Source of the DNA: Ruania zhangjianzhongii
GTDB taxonomy: Bacteria; Actinomycetota; Actinomycetes; Actinomycetales; Beutenbergiaceae
NCBI RefSeq assembly: GCF_008000995.1
Contig: NZ_CP042828.1
Location: 682,001-746,000, forward strand
DNA: 64,000 nt
Direction of reading: 5' to 3'
Shown here: in pieces, positions 49,529-57,767 of the stretch
Layout of the letters: each line of letters begins with the position of its first letter
Numbering within the stretch: the first letter of the stretch is position 1
Translations under genes and position numbers: made by a program
Notes under the pieces: generated by a model
Told to the model about the DNA's origin: nothing
Databases searched by the model: none
Seen by the model: the letters and a program-made list of their open reading frames with translations, nothing else

Positions 49529-49536
49529 CCACGGCG

Positions 49537-49553
49537 CGAATCGAAACGATTCG
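49537..49553. promoter_or_regulatory. LacI-operator-like inverted repeat
   Basis: CGAATCG-AAA-CGATTCG, 72 bp upstream of the sugar isomerase gene. The internal TCGAAACGAT is close to LacI/GalR operators. Confidence 0.5.
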
Positions 49554-49624
49554 TGCGCTGCGCCGTCGTGCTTGTACTCTGACCGAGCACGGCAGCCACT
49601 ACTCATGCGCTGAGGAGCATTCAC

Positions 49625-50365
49625 ATGACCGGAGCCGAGATCTCCGTCCAGCTGTACTCCGTCCGAGAGGCGATCGCCGACGATCTTCCCGCCGCGATTG
49701 CCCGGATCGCTCAGTTGGGCTTCACCCACGTGGAGCCCTGGGGCTTCGTGGACAAGGTGGACCAGTTTCGCGAGGCCCTGACCCAGAACAACCTGACCGC
49801 ACCCTCGGCGCACGCCCGCCTGGTCACCGCCGAGGAGGTGCAGCCCACCTTCGCCGCTGCCGCTGCCCTCGGCGTACGTACCCTGATCGACCCGATGGTC
49901 CCGGCTGAACGCTGGACCACCCGCGAGGATGTGCAGGCCACCGCCGACCGGCTCGCCGAGCTGGCCGGCCCGGCAGCGGAGCACGGCCTGACCATCGGCT
50001 ACCACAACCACTCGTGGGAGCTCGCGGAGCAGGTCGAGGGGCGCCCCGCGCTGGAGGTCTTCGCCGACCTGCTCGACGAGCGCGTGGTGCTCGAGGTGGA
50101 CACCTACTGGGCCGCCGTCGGCGGGGTGCCTGCACCTGAGCTGCTCGCGCGGCTGGGCGAGCGGGTGAAATTCCTGCACGTCAAGGACGGCCCGATCACG
50201 GACGACCCGAAGGCACAGCTGCCCGCAGGGACGGGTGCGATGGACGTGCCGGCGGTGCTCGCCGCGGCGCCGGACGCCCTGCGCGTGATCGAGTTCGATG
50301 CCTACGCCGGCGACATCTTCGAGGGCCTGGCGGCGAGCCTCGCGTACCTGCGGGGGCTCGCGTGA
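49625..50365 (+). CDS. Sugar phosphate isomerase/epimerase (xylose-isomerase-like TIM barrel)
   Basis: 246 residues. SVQLYSVREAIADDLPAAIARIAQLGFTHVEPW and GYHNHSWELAEQ are typical of the AP_endonuc_2/IolE-IolI-like barrel; VLEVDTYWAAVGG and KFLHVKDG supply metal ligands. It isomerises or dehydrates a sugar or inositol derivative. ATG is preceded by AGGAG. The GTG of the Gfo/Idh oxidoreductase overlaps its stop, so the two act together. Confidence 0.9.
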   Translation: MTGAEISVQLYSVREAIADDLPAAIARIAQLGFTHVEPWGFVDKVDQFREALTQNNLTAPSAHARLVTAEEVQPTFAAAAALGVRTLIDPMVPAERWTTREDVQATADRLAELAGPAAEHGLTIGYHNHSWELAEQVEGRPALEVFADLLDERVVLEVDTYWAAVGGVPAPELLARLGERVKFLHVKDGPITDDPKAQLPAGTGAMDVPAVLAAAPDALRVIEFDAYAGDIFEGLAASLAYLRGLA

Positions 50366-51492
50366 GCGCGAGGAGCCCCCGCGGAGGGCACAGCGCGAGC
50401 ACGAAAGTGGGCGTCGGCATCATCGGCGCCGGGGTGATCAGCAGCCAGTACCTGACCAACCTCACCACCTTCGCTGATCTCGACGTGCTCTTCATCGCCG
50501 ACCTGGACACCGACCGGGCCCGCGAGCGTGCCGAGGAGTTCGGGATCCCCGGGCATGGCACCGTCGCCGAGCTGCTGGCGACGGCGGAGGTCGAGGTGGT
50601 CGTGAATCTCACCCTCCCGTCGGTGCACGTGGAGGTCGGCGAGCAGATCGTCGCCGCCGGCAAGCACGTGTGGAGTGAGAAGCCGCTCGCCCTGGACCGG
50701 GAGAGTGGCCAGGCGCTGCTGCAGGCGGCCGATGCGGCCGGGGTACGGGTCGCCTGTGCCCCGGACACGATGCTCGGCGCCTCGTTCCAGACGGCGCTGC
50801 GCACGGTGCGCTCCGGCCGGATCGGGGATGTGCTGAACGCCCTGGTGCTGCTGCAGAGCCCCGGGCCGGAGGCGTGGCACCCCAGCCCGGAGTTCCTCTT
50901 CGACGTCGGTGCCGGGCCGCTGTTCGATATCGGCCCGTATTACCTGACGGCGTTGGTCCACCTGCTCGGCCCGGTCGCCCGGGTGAGCGCAACCTCCTCC
51001 ATCGCCCGGCCGACCCGGGTGATCGGATCCGGACCGAAGGCCGGCACCGAGTTCCCGGTCAACGTGCCCACTCACCACGCGGCGCTGATCGAGTTCGCCG
51101 GCGGCGGTGCAGCGCAAGCGGTATTCAGCTTCGAGTCCTCGATCCGGCGCACGCTGCTGGAGCTGACCGGTACCGCCGGTTCGATGGCGGTGGCCGACCC
51201 GAACGGCTTCGACAAGCCCAGCGACCTCTGGGAGCTCGGTGCCACTGAGGCCGAGGTCATCGAGGCGTCCGGATCGAGCGCCACCCGCGGGGTCGGCGTG
51301 GTGGAGCTCGCCCGGGCGATCCGCGCCGGAGTGCCCGAGCGGGCCTCAGGTGAGCTGGCCTACCACGTGCTGGACGTGATGATCTCGATCTCCGAGGCCG
51401 CCGAGACCCGCCAAGCGGTGGGGCTGGCGAGCACGGTGGAGGTACCGCCGTTGCTACCCGAGGACTGGGACCCGGCCGCCGCCACGCTCTGA
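50362..51492 (+). CDS. Gfo/Idh/MocA-family oxidoreductase
   Basis: 376 residues from a GTG overlapping the isomerase stop. A 17-residue Ser/Gly/Arg-rich head precedes the Rossmann motif GIIGAGVISSQY. EKPLALD holds the conserved Lys; FDIGPYYLTALVHL is the substrate-domain signature. It oxidises or epimerises a sugar or cyclitol with NAD(P). The isomerase/oxidoreductase pair resembles cyclitol or rare-sugar modules. No transporter is adjacent. Confidence 0.9.
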   Translation: MSARSPRGGHSASTKVGVGIIGAGVISSQYLTNLTTFADLDVLFIADLDTDRARERAEEFGIPGHGTVAELLATAEVEVVVNLTLPSVHVEVGEQIVAAGKHVWSEKPLALDRESGQALLQAADAAGVRVACAPDTMLGASFQTALRTVRSGRIGDVLNALVLLQSPGPEAWHPSPEFLFDVGAGPLFDIGPYYLTALVHLLGPVARVSATSSIARPTRVIGSGPKAGTEFPVNVPTHHAALIEFAGGGAAQAVFSFESSIRRTLLELTGTAGSMAVADPNGFDKPSDLWELGATEAEVIEASGSSATRGVGVVELARAIRAGVPERASGELAYHVLDVMISISEAAETRQAVGLASTVEVPPLLPEDWDPAAATL

Positions 51493-51509
51493 ACGGGAGC
51501 CGCTAGCCG

Positions 51510-51568
51510 CGCGAGGGTGGCCTCGATGTCGTTTCTGGCCGCAGAACGACATCAAGGCCACCCTCGCG
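51510..51568. terminator. Long hairpin after Gfo/Idh gene
   Basis: Two 24-nt arms (51510-51533 and 51545-51568) pair around an 11-nt loop with one C/A mismatch (G-U on the other strand). It starts 18 bp after the stop and has no T-tract; probably a bidirectional intrinsic-type terminator or transcript-end hairpin. Confidence 0.6.
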
Positions 51569-51724
51569 GCGTTCCGAGGGGTGCTGCGCCGGCGACATGT
51601 CCACTATGTGGACGGTTGAGGGGGGTCTCTGCGGGGGCAGGGTGTGGCGTCGGATGATAGGCGCTGCCCAAGGCCGCGGATCGTTGATGCGATCGGTGGC
51701 CGCCGCGCGCGAGAAAGGCCCACC

Positions 51725-53092
51725 GTGTCCGCCGACACGTCTACCAAGCGCAAGCTGCGCTTCCCCTCCTTCAGCGTCCAGATCCTCCTTGGCCTCGTCA
51801 TCGGCGTCGCTCTCGGCTACCTGGCCCTGCGCCTCGGCCCGGTCGACGAGGAGACGGAGAACTGGCTCACCGTCACGCTGGACACCATCGGGTCCTCGTT
51901 CGTCGGTCTGCTCCGCGCGATCGTGCCGCCGTTGGTGTTCACTGCCATCGTCGCCTCGATCGCGAATCTGCGGAAGGTCACCAACGCCGCCCGGCTGGCT
52001 GGCCAGACCCTGCTCTGGTTCGCTATCACCGCGGGCATCGCGGTAGCGATCGGCATGGCGCTGGGTCTGATCACCCGGCCCGGGGAGAACACCTCCATCG
52101 GTGCCGAGCACGCCGAGGCCCCCGGCCGCACCGGTAGCTGGGTGGACTTCCTCACCGGCCTGCTGCCCTCGAACTTCCTCGGAATCGAGGCCTCACTGCG
52201 TGGCGACAGCGTCTCGCTGGGCTTCAACGTGCTGCAGATCGTGGTGATCTCGCTGGTGATCGGCATCGCCGCGTTGCGGGCCGGAAACAAGGCGGAGCCG
52301 TTCCTCAGCTTCAACGCCTCGGCGCTGTCGATCATCCAGAAGGTGCTCTGGTGGGTCATCCGGCTCGCCCCGATCGGCACCCTCGGACTGATCGGGAACG
52401 CTGTGGCCACCTACGGCTCGGATCTGTTCGCCCCGCTGGCGACCTACACGGCCGCGATCTACATCGGCCTGGTCCTGGTGCTGTTCGTGGTCTACCCGAT
52501 CCTGCTGCGCAGCCACCGACTCTCCATCCTGCAGTACTTCCGCGGCGCGTGGCCGGCGATCCAGCTCGCGTTCGTCTCCCGGTCCTCGATCGGCACGCTG
52601 CCGGTGACCGAGCGGGTCACCGAACGCAACCTCGGTGTCCCGCGCGCCTACGCCTCGTTCGCCGTGCCGCTAGGTGCCACCACCAAGATGGACGGCTGCG
52701 CCGCGATCTACCCGGCCATCTCTGCGATCTTCGTGGCCCAGTTCTACGGCATCGACCTGCAGATCACCGACTATCTGCTGATCGCCTTCGTCTCCGTGGT
52801 CGGCTCGGCCGCCACCGCTGGGATGACCGGGGCCGTGGTCATGCTCACCCTGACGCTGTCCACCCTCGGGCTCCCGCTGGAGGGTGTGGGCCTGCTGCTG
52901 GCCGTCGACCCGATCCTGGACATGGGCCGCACCGCGGTGAACGTCGCCGGACAGGCGCTGGTGCCCACCATCGTGTCCAAGCGCGAGGGCATCCTGGATC
53001 AGGAGCGCTACGACGCCGGAAACGCCGAGCACCTGTTCGACGACGATGAGGCAGGCGCGGTAGCCGACGAGGAGCTGGCCACCGCCCGCTGA
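51725..53092 (+). CDS. Dicarboxylate/amino acid:cation symporter (DAACS)
   Basis: 455 residues from GTG 51725 with AAAGG upstream; the open frame from 51644 adds no membrane sequence. About eight membrane segments plus two re-entrant hairpins: SRSSIGTLPVTERV is the Ser-rich hairpin HP1, and TTKMDGCAAIYP corresponds to the NMDG-type motif that binds cation. It imports glutamate, aspartate or C4-dicarboxylates with protons or sodium. Confidence 0.93.
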   Translation: MSADTSTKRKLRFPSFSVQILLGLVIGVALGYLALRLGPVDEETENWLTVTLDTIGSSFVGLLRAIVPPLVFTAIVASIANLRKVTNAARLAGQTLLWFAITAGIAVAIGMALGLITRPGENTSIGAEHAEAPGRTGSWVDFLTGLLPSNFLGIEASLRGDSVSLGFNVLQIVVISLVIGIAALRAGNKAEPFLSFNASALSIIQKVLWWVIRLAPIGTLGLIGNAVATYGSDLFAPLATYTAAIYIGLVLVLFVVYPILLRSHRLSILQYFRGAWPAIQLAFVSRSSIGTLPVTERVTERNLGVPRAYASFAVPLGATTKMDGCAAIYPAISAIFVAQFYGIDLQITDYLLIAFVSVVGSAATAGMTGAVVMLTLTLSTLGLPLEGVGLLLAVDPILDMGRTAVNVAGQALVPTIVSKREGILDQERYDAGNAEHLFDDDEAGAVADEELATAR

Positions 53093-53107
53093 GCCCTGCC
53101 GCCGGGG

Positions 53108-53171
53108 CCGTGCGGGTGGTCTGAGCGTCGCGCTTCGCAACGAGGTCGCGGCCCTCGGGCAACCCGCACGG
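53108..53171. terminator. Possible terminator after DAACS gene
   Basis: CCGTGCGGGT and ACCCGCACGG are exact arms 44 nt apart, 15 bp after the stop. The long interior makes termination uncertain. Confidence 0.35.
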
Positions 53172-53286
53172 TGCTGCCTGCGGGGGTGGCCAAAGGCTGT
53201 TTGCGGGCGTGGCCAACGCCCGGAGGTACGCGAAAATTCCAGGCTGATCGGGGAACTATTTGACCGGTGCGCGCGTTGGGCTGGGT

Positions 53287-53835
53287 GTGAGCATGATCGA
53301 CGAGGACCTGAGCCGAGCGGCCGCCCTCCTACCCGGCGCCGTGCACGAGATCGGCCCGAGCAAAGTTCGTGAAGCCGTGCCGACCACCGCTGTCGGAGAG
53401 ATTCTCGGGCTCGCGGACGAACTCACCCGGATCGGCTCCGCAGGTACCCAGCTCGCCCGCCGGATCGAGTCCGTGACCGGTCTGCGTGGCGGCGAGGTGC
53501 AGGTGCTCGCTGCGGTCGACGCCGGCTCGGTCCATGCCCGCGGCATTGCCGAGGTGATCGGACAGGTGGTTGAGGCCGCCGAGGCGACGGTGAACGCACT
53601 GGTAGAGCGCGGACTGCTCGACCGGCACGCGCACACTTCCGACCCGGCCGGTGAGCTCGCACTGGTGCACCTGACCGCACCGGGCCGAGCGGTGCTCGAG
53701 CAGGTGGAGGCGGTGCAGATCCGGTTGGCCGACGCGCTGGCCACCACGCTGGGAGCCGAGCAGACCCGCACTCTGCGCAGCACGCTGGGCACGGTAGCCG
53801 ATGTGCTCGACCGGCCCGCACTGCCGGCCGACTGA
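53287..53835 (+). CDS. MarR-family regulator
   Basis: 182 residues from GTG 53287 (ATG at 53293; the frame is open from 53260). Winged-helix pattern: GLRGGEVQVLAAVDAGSVHARGIAEVIGQVVEAAEATVNALVERGLLDRHAH, with a GELALVHLTAPGRAVLEQ wing. A leading extension of about 60 residues is longer than in most family members. Ends at a perfect 48-bp palindrome. Target unknown; transcribed alone. Confidence 0.8.
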   Translation: MSMIDEDLSRAAALLPGAVHEIGPSKVREAVPTTAVGEILGLADELTRIGSAGTQLARRIESVTGLRGGEVQVLAAVDAGSVHARGIAEVIGQVVEAAEATVNALVERGLLDRHAHTSDPAGELALVHLTAPGRAVLEQVEAVQIRLADALATTLGAEQTRTLRSTLGTVADVLDRPALPAD

Positions 53836-53866
53836 TTGCTCCCTCCCAACCCCCACCCCCACCTCA

Positions 53867-53914
53867 GGTCGTCATGTCAGGGGTGCGCTATAGCGCACCC
53901 CTGACATGACGACC
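53867..53914. terminator. Perfect 48-bp palindrome
   Basis: Two exact 24-bp arms (53867-53890 and 53891-53914) with no spacer, centred on GCTATAGC. It lies 31 bp after the MarR stop and 34 bp before the riboswitch. As RNA it folds into a very stable hairpin on either strand; no T-tract. Likely terminates MarR transcription and insulates the rib operon. Confidence 0.65.
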
Positions 53915-53947
53915 CATGTGGCACACTGGCGGGGTCGAACTGAAGTT

Positions 53948-54076
53948 CGCGCACTCCGGGGTCGGTGTAATTCCGAACCGGCGGTAATAGTCCGCGACCC
54001 GACCGCAGCCAGCGGCCGGTTGACCAGGTGGAACTCCTGGACCGACGGTGAAAGTCCGGATGGGAGGTAGTGCGCG
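53948..54076 (+). ncRNA. FMN riboswitch (RFN element)
   Basis: P1 arms CGCGCACT (53948-53955) and AGTGCGCG (54069-54076) enclose the conserved core: TCCGGGGTCGGTG, CCGAACCGGCGGT, AGTCCGCGAC, a variable arm, then GGAACTCCTGGACCGACGGT, GAAAGTCCGGATGGGAG. It binds FMN and turns down the riboflavin genes that follow. About 97 nt separate it from ribD, enough for the expression platform; no T-tract is present, so control by ribosome-site masking is more likely than termination. Confidence 0.97.
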
Positions 54077-54173
54077 CACGGCGGTCGGCGCCGGGTCGCC
54101 ATCCGTGGCCGGCCGGGCGTGCGGTCGTCGTCGCCGTCCCCGGGGCTTGCGCCCGAGCGCATGAGGAGACCCG

Positions 54174-55370
54174 GTGGCGATTCCCGACGGCGGAGCAACT
54201 GTTGCTCCGTCCGGTGACCTGGATCGTGTGGTCGGCGCGCTCCGGCGGGCCATCGAGCTGAGTGCCCGCGGGCTCGGCCGGACCAGTCCGAACCCGGCGG
54301 TCGGGTGCATCCTGCTGGATCCTGCGGGCGAGGTGGTCGGGCACGGCTGGCACGAGCGCGCCGGCGGGCCGCACGCCGAGATCGCCGCCCTGGCCGACGC
54401 CTCGGTCGATGCACCGCCGCGGGCTGTGGCCGGCGGGACCGCAGTGGTCACCCTCGAACCCTGTGCACACGCCGGCCGCACCGGCCCGTGCACCCAGGCG
54501 CTCCTGAACGCGGGCATCGCGCGGGTGGTCTACGCCGTGGCCGACCCGGTCTACGGCGGCGGAGCCGAGGCGCTCCACCAGGCAGGCGTCCAGGTGCACG
54601 GACCCGGCAGCCGCTTGGTCCCCGACACCCTCGCCACTGAGGCCGCCGCGATGAACCAGGCCTGGTTGACGGCGCAGCGCACCGGCCGCCCGCACGTCAC
54701 CTGGAAGTTCGCCGCCACTCTGGATGGTCGGTCGGCCGCTGTCGACGGCACCAGCCGATGGATCACCGGCGAGGCGGCCCGCGCCGATGTGCACCGTCTC
54801 CGGGATACTGCGGACGCTGTGCTCGTCGGCGCCGGCACCCAGCGCGCCGACGACCCGCAGCTGACCGTCCGCCCCGCTCCGGCCGACGGCCGCCAGCCGC
54901 TCCGAGTCGTGCTCGACCCCACCGGAGGAACCCGGCCCGGCGCCCGCGTCCTCGACCGGTCCGCGCCGACGATGCTCGTTCTGGCTGCCGGCGCGAGCCC
55001 GCTGGGCCTGCCGAGCCACGTGCTGACCGAGCAGGTCCCGCGCCGCGCACCAGGGGCGCTCGACCTGGAGGCCGTGCTCGCCCTGCTACACGAGTGCGGC
55101 ATCCGTTCCGTGCTCCTCGAGGGCGGTCCGCGCCTGGCCGGTGCCTTCCTCGCCGCCCGCCTGGTCGACCGGGTGGTGGCCTACCTCGCACCCGCACTCC
55201 TCGGTGCTGGACCCGCGGCGCTGGCCGAGGCCGGTGTCGGCACCATTGCGCAGGCCCATCACCTGGAACCGACCGACGTGCGCGTGCTGGGGCCCGATGT
55301 CCGGATCGCCGCCCAGGTCCGAGCGCAGGAAGACCAACCGACCACTGCGAAAGGAACGACTCGTGACTGA
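54174..55370 (+). CDS. ribD: Bifunctional riboflavin deaminase/reductase RibD
   Basis: 398 residues from GTG 54174 after GAGGAG. The deaminase half has the zinc-binding HAE (GGPHAEIAAL) and PCAHAGRTGPC; the reductase half starts near residue 165 (RPHVTWKFAATLDGRSAA) and has RVVLDPTGGTRPGARVLD. It converts the GTP-derived pyrimidine to 5-amino-6-ribitylaminouracil phosphate in two steps. First gene after the FMN riboswitch; overlaps the next gene by 8 bp. Confidence 0.97.
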   Translation: MAIPDGGATVAPSGDLDRVVGALRRAIELSARGLGRTSPNPAVGCILLDPAGEVVGHGWHERAGGPHAEIAALADASVDAPPRAVAGGTAVVTLEPCAHAGRTGPCTQALLNAGIARVVYAVADPVYGGGAEALHQAGVQVHGPGSRLVPDTLATEAAAMNQAWLTAQRTGRPHVTWKFAATLDGRSAAVDGTSRWITGEAARADVHRLRDTADAVLVGAGTQRADDPQLTVRPAPADGRQPLRVVLDPTGGTRPGARVLDRSAPTMLVLAAGASPLGLPSHVLTEQVPRRAPGALDLEAVLALLHECGIRSVLLEGGPRLAGAFLAARLVDRVVAYLAPALLGAGPAALAEAGVGTIAQAHHLEPTDVRVLGPDVRIAAQVRAQEDQPTTAKGTTRD

Positions 55371-56814
55371 GGTGACCCGCGCCGTCGCAGCGATAGCGGC
55401 TGGTCGGATGGTGATCGTCACCGACGACGCCGACCGGGAGAATGAGGGCGACCTGGTGGCCGCGGCTGATGCGGTCACGCCCGAGATCGTGGCGTTCATG
55501 GCCACCCACGGCCGCGGACTGATCTGCGCGCCGATCACGGCCCAGACCGCCGGCCGGCTCGACCTGCCACCGATGGCCCGCCGGAACACCGAGGCCCATG
55601 GCACTGCGTTCACCGTCTCCGTGGACGCTGCGGCGGGGATCAGTACCGGGATCAGCGCCGCCGACCGGGCTCGGACGATCCGACTGCTTGCCGACCCGGC
55701 GACCGGTCCGGCGGATCTCGCCCGGCCCGGGCACGTCTTCCCGCTGGTCGCGCACCCGCGCGGTGTGCTCGGCCGGACCGGCCACACCGAAGCGGGTGTG
55801 GATCTGGCCCGTATGGCCGGGCGTGCACCGGCTGCTGTGATCTGCGAGATGCTCACCCCCGACGGCGTCCCGTACCGGGGCGAGCAGCTGCGTACCGTGG
55901 CAGCGGGGCACGGGCTGCCGCTGGTCAGCGTCGCCCAGCTGGTGGCCTACCGGTCGGCCGGATCTGGCGTGGCCGACGGGATGCCCGCACGGCTCGACGG
56001 GATGCCCGCACGGCTCGACGGGATGGCCGCACGGCTCGACGGGATGCCCGCACGGCTCGACGGGATGGCCGCCCGCGGTGACGTGATGGCGGCCGGTGGT
56101 ACCGCGAAGCCGGGAGGGGCCGGTGGGGGCGAAGCTCTACCGCCGAGAGCGGAGCGAGTACCGGCAGGTCGAGTACAGCGGGAGGCGGTTGCCCTCCTGC
56201 CGACCCCCGCCGGGAAGTTCCGGGCGATGGTGTTCAGCGACGAGGCCGGCACCGAGCACGTGGCGCTGTGCCTAGGCCTCGATGGCGGCGACCGCTTCTC
56301 CGGCGGCGCGGACGTGCTGGTGCGGGTGCACTCCGAGTGCCTGACCGGTGAAGCATTTGCCTCGCTGCGCTGTGACTGTGGGCCGCAGCTGGCCGATGCG
56401 CTGGCCCGGATCGCCGCCGTAGGTCGCGGGGTAGTGGTCTACCTGCGCGGCCATGAAGGCCGCGGGACCGGACTGAGTGCCAAGATCCGCGCCTACGCCC
56501 TGCAGGAGCAGGGCCGGGACACTGTGCAGGCCAACCTCGAACAGGGGCTGCCGGCCGATTCCCGCGACTATGCTGCCGCCGGCGCGATCTTGCTGGACCT
56601 GGGCGCCGGTGCGGTGCGGTTGCAGTCGAACAACCCGGCAAAGTCCGAGGCCCTGACCCGCGCGGGTGTGCTGGTGCGCGAGCGCGTCCCGGCACCGGCG
56701 CCGATCGGTGCCGACAACCTGCCCTACCTGCGCACCAAAGCTGAACGGTTAGGGCACCTGCTGCCCTGGCTTCCGGCCCGGACCCACCCGACCACTCAGG
56801 AGACCCGCCGATGA
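55363..56814 (+). CDS. ribBA: Bifunctional RibBA: DHBP synthase/GTP cyclohydrolase II
   Basis: 483 residues from GTG 55363 with AAAGGA upstream; the frame open from 55141 is antisense-free artefact within ribD. RibB half: [35 protein letters not shown]. RibA half: [23 protein letters not shown] with three zinc Cys, and [12 protein letters not shown]. Between them, around residues 205-239, are 7-residue tandem repeats (DGMPARL). The two enzymes make both precursors of lumazine. The stop overlaps ribH by 4 bp. Confidence 0.96.
   Translation: MTEVTRAVAAIAAGRMVIVTDDADRENEGDLVAAADAVTPEIVAFMATHGRGLICAPITAQTAGRLDLPPMARRNTEAHGTAFTVSVDAAAGISTGISAADRARTIRLLADPATGPADLARPGHVFPLVAHPRGVLGRTGHTEAGVDLARMAGRAPAAVICEMLTPDGVPYRGEQLRTVAAGHGLPLVSVAQLVAYRSAGSGVADGMPARLDGMPARLDGMAARLDGMPARLDGMAARGDVMAAGGTAKPGGAGGGEALPPRAERVPAGRVQREAVALLPTPAGKFRAMVFSDEAGTEHVALCLGLDGGDRFSGGADVLVRVHSECLTGEAFASLRCDCGPQLADALARIAAVGRGVVVYLRGHEGRGTGLSAKIRAYALQEQGRDTVQANLEQGLPADSRDYAAAGAILLDLGAGAVRLQSNNPAKSEALTRAGVLVRERVPAPAPIGADNLPYLRTKAERLGHLLPWLPARTHPTTQETRR
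55975..56079 (+). repeat. Tandem 21-bp repeats in the RibB-RibA linker
   Basis: Four close copies and one diverged copy of a 21-bp unit encoding DGM(P/A)ARL, in frame with ribBA. Copies differ by one codon (Pro or Ala). Confidence 0.95.
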
Positions 56815-57314
56815 GCACCACTGCGACACCGACCACCCCCGCCCCGCACACCGGACCACAGCTCCCGGTGCCTTCAGGGAGCCACCTGCGCGTCGCCGTC
56901 GTGGCCGCGTGCTGGCACGAGGAGATCACCACGGCCCTGCTCGATGGAGCGCTCCGGGCCTTGACCGAGGCGGGGATCGGCCGGCCGCAGGTAGTGCGGG
57001 TCCCCGGGAGTTTCGAGCTGCCGGTGGCCGCTGCCCGGCTCGCCCGCAGCGGCATCGACGCGGTCGTGGCACTCGGGATGGTGCTGCAGGGCACCACTGC
57101 GCACTTCGAGTACGTCTGCCAGGGGGTGACGACCGGGCTCACCCAGGTCGCGACCTCGACCGGTGTCCCGGTTGGGTTCGGGGTACTGACCGTCGCGGAC
57201 GAGGCGCAGGCTCAGGACCGTGCCGGGCTGCCGGGATCGCGTCAGGACCTCGGCTACGAGGCGACCGTGGCAGCCCTGACCACGGCGGTTGCGCTCGCCG
57301 ACGCCGGCGTCTGA
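56811..57314 (+). CDS. ribH: Lumazine synthase RibH
   Basis: 167 residues. [61 protein letters not shown] and PVGFGVLTV are the family signatures; the His of TAHFEY acts as the proton carrier. It joins ribitylaminouracil and dihydroxybutanone phosphate. About 20 residues of Pro/Thr-rich head precede the fold. Last gene of the rib operon; no ribE (riboflavin synthase) is in the window. Confidence 0.96.
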   Translation: MSTTATPTTPAPHTGPQLPVPSGSHLRVAVVAACWHEEITTALLDGALRALTEAGIGRPQVVRVPGSFELPVAAARLARSGIDAVVALGMVLQGTTAHFEYVCQGVTTGLTQVATSTGVPVGFGVLTVADEAQAQDRAGLPGSRQDLGYEATVAALTTAVALADAGV

Positions 57315-57392
57315 ACGCTCAGGATGGCACAGGAGCGAGCCACTGTGAGGTGCGGCTGATCGTGGTGGGAGCCTGCTGAGTCGGGCGGACGT

Positions 57393-57701
57393 TCATCGCA
57401 CGGACGTGTTCGGACTACCCGCCTCGATCACCGCGAACAACTCACTGGGGCGCAGGCCGAACGCCTGCGCCAACTTCACGACCGAGTCCAACGTCGGATT
57501 TCCGGGACCCGGCCGACCCGACGAGTCACGCTGGTTGTTCCGCGCATGCTCGATGTTCTGGACCTGATTCCGGCTGAGCTGGGTGCGTTCAGCGAGCTCC
57601 TCCTGCGTCCATTCCCGCTCTTCGCGAAGGGTGCGGATGTGGTTCCCGAACCGCACGGCGATGTGCTCCGGATCCCAATGGAAATCGGGATTCGGCGGCA
57701 T
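57393..57701 (-). CDS. XRE-family DNA-binding regulator of the defence locus
   Basis: 102 residues from the ATG at 57701 (a GTG at 57710 is also in frame). FGNHIRTLREEREWTQEELAERTQLSRNQVQNIEHARNN is a Cro/C1-type helix-turn-helix; the segment QRDSSGRPGPGNPTLDS is a longer than usual loop before the last helices. Divergent from the SNF2 helicase with 66 bp between starts. Likely controls the helicase and perhaps the other genes that share the ATTGGG element. Confidence 0.88.
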   Translation of the reverse strand: MPPNPDFHWDPEHIAVRFGNHIRTLREEREWTQEELAERTQLSRNQVQNIEHARNNQRDSSGRPGPGNPTLDSVVKLAQAFGLRPSELFAVIEAGSPNTSVR

Positions 57702-57743
57702 GCGATCCACTGTGTCGCCGGGCGTCGATAGAGTCCGCACAAC

Positions 57744-57751
57744 ACATTGGG
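57744..57751. promoter_or_regulatory. ATTGGG element in XRE/SNF2 promoter
   Basis: CATTGGGC-type half site (ATTGGG at 57746-57751) just before the helicase start. The same core occurs near the starts of the HNH and DUF1156 genes. Confidence 0.5.
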
Positions 57752-57767
57752 CAACATGGAGGATGCT

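Noticed and set aside
53196-53240. Possible short repeats around GGGGTGGCCAA
   Set aside because: Two similar GTGGCCAA words occur, but too short and irregular to call a repeat or operator.
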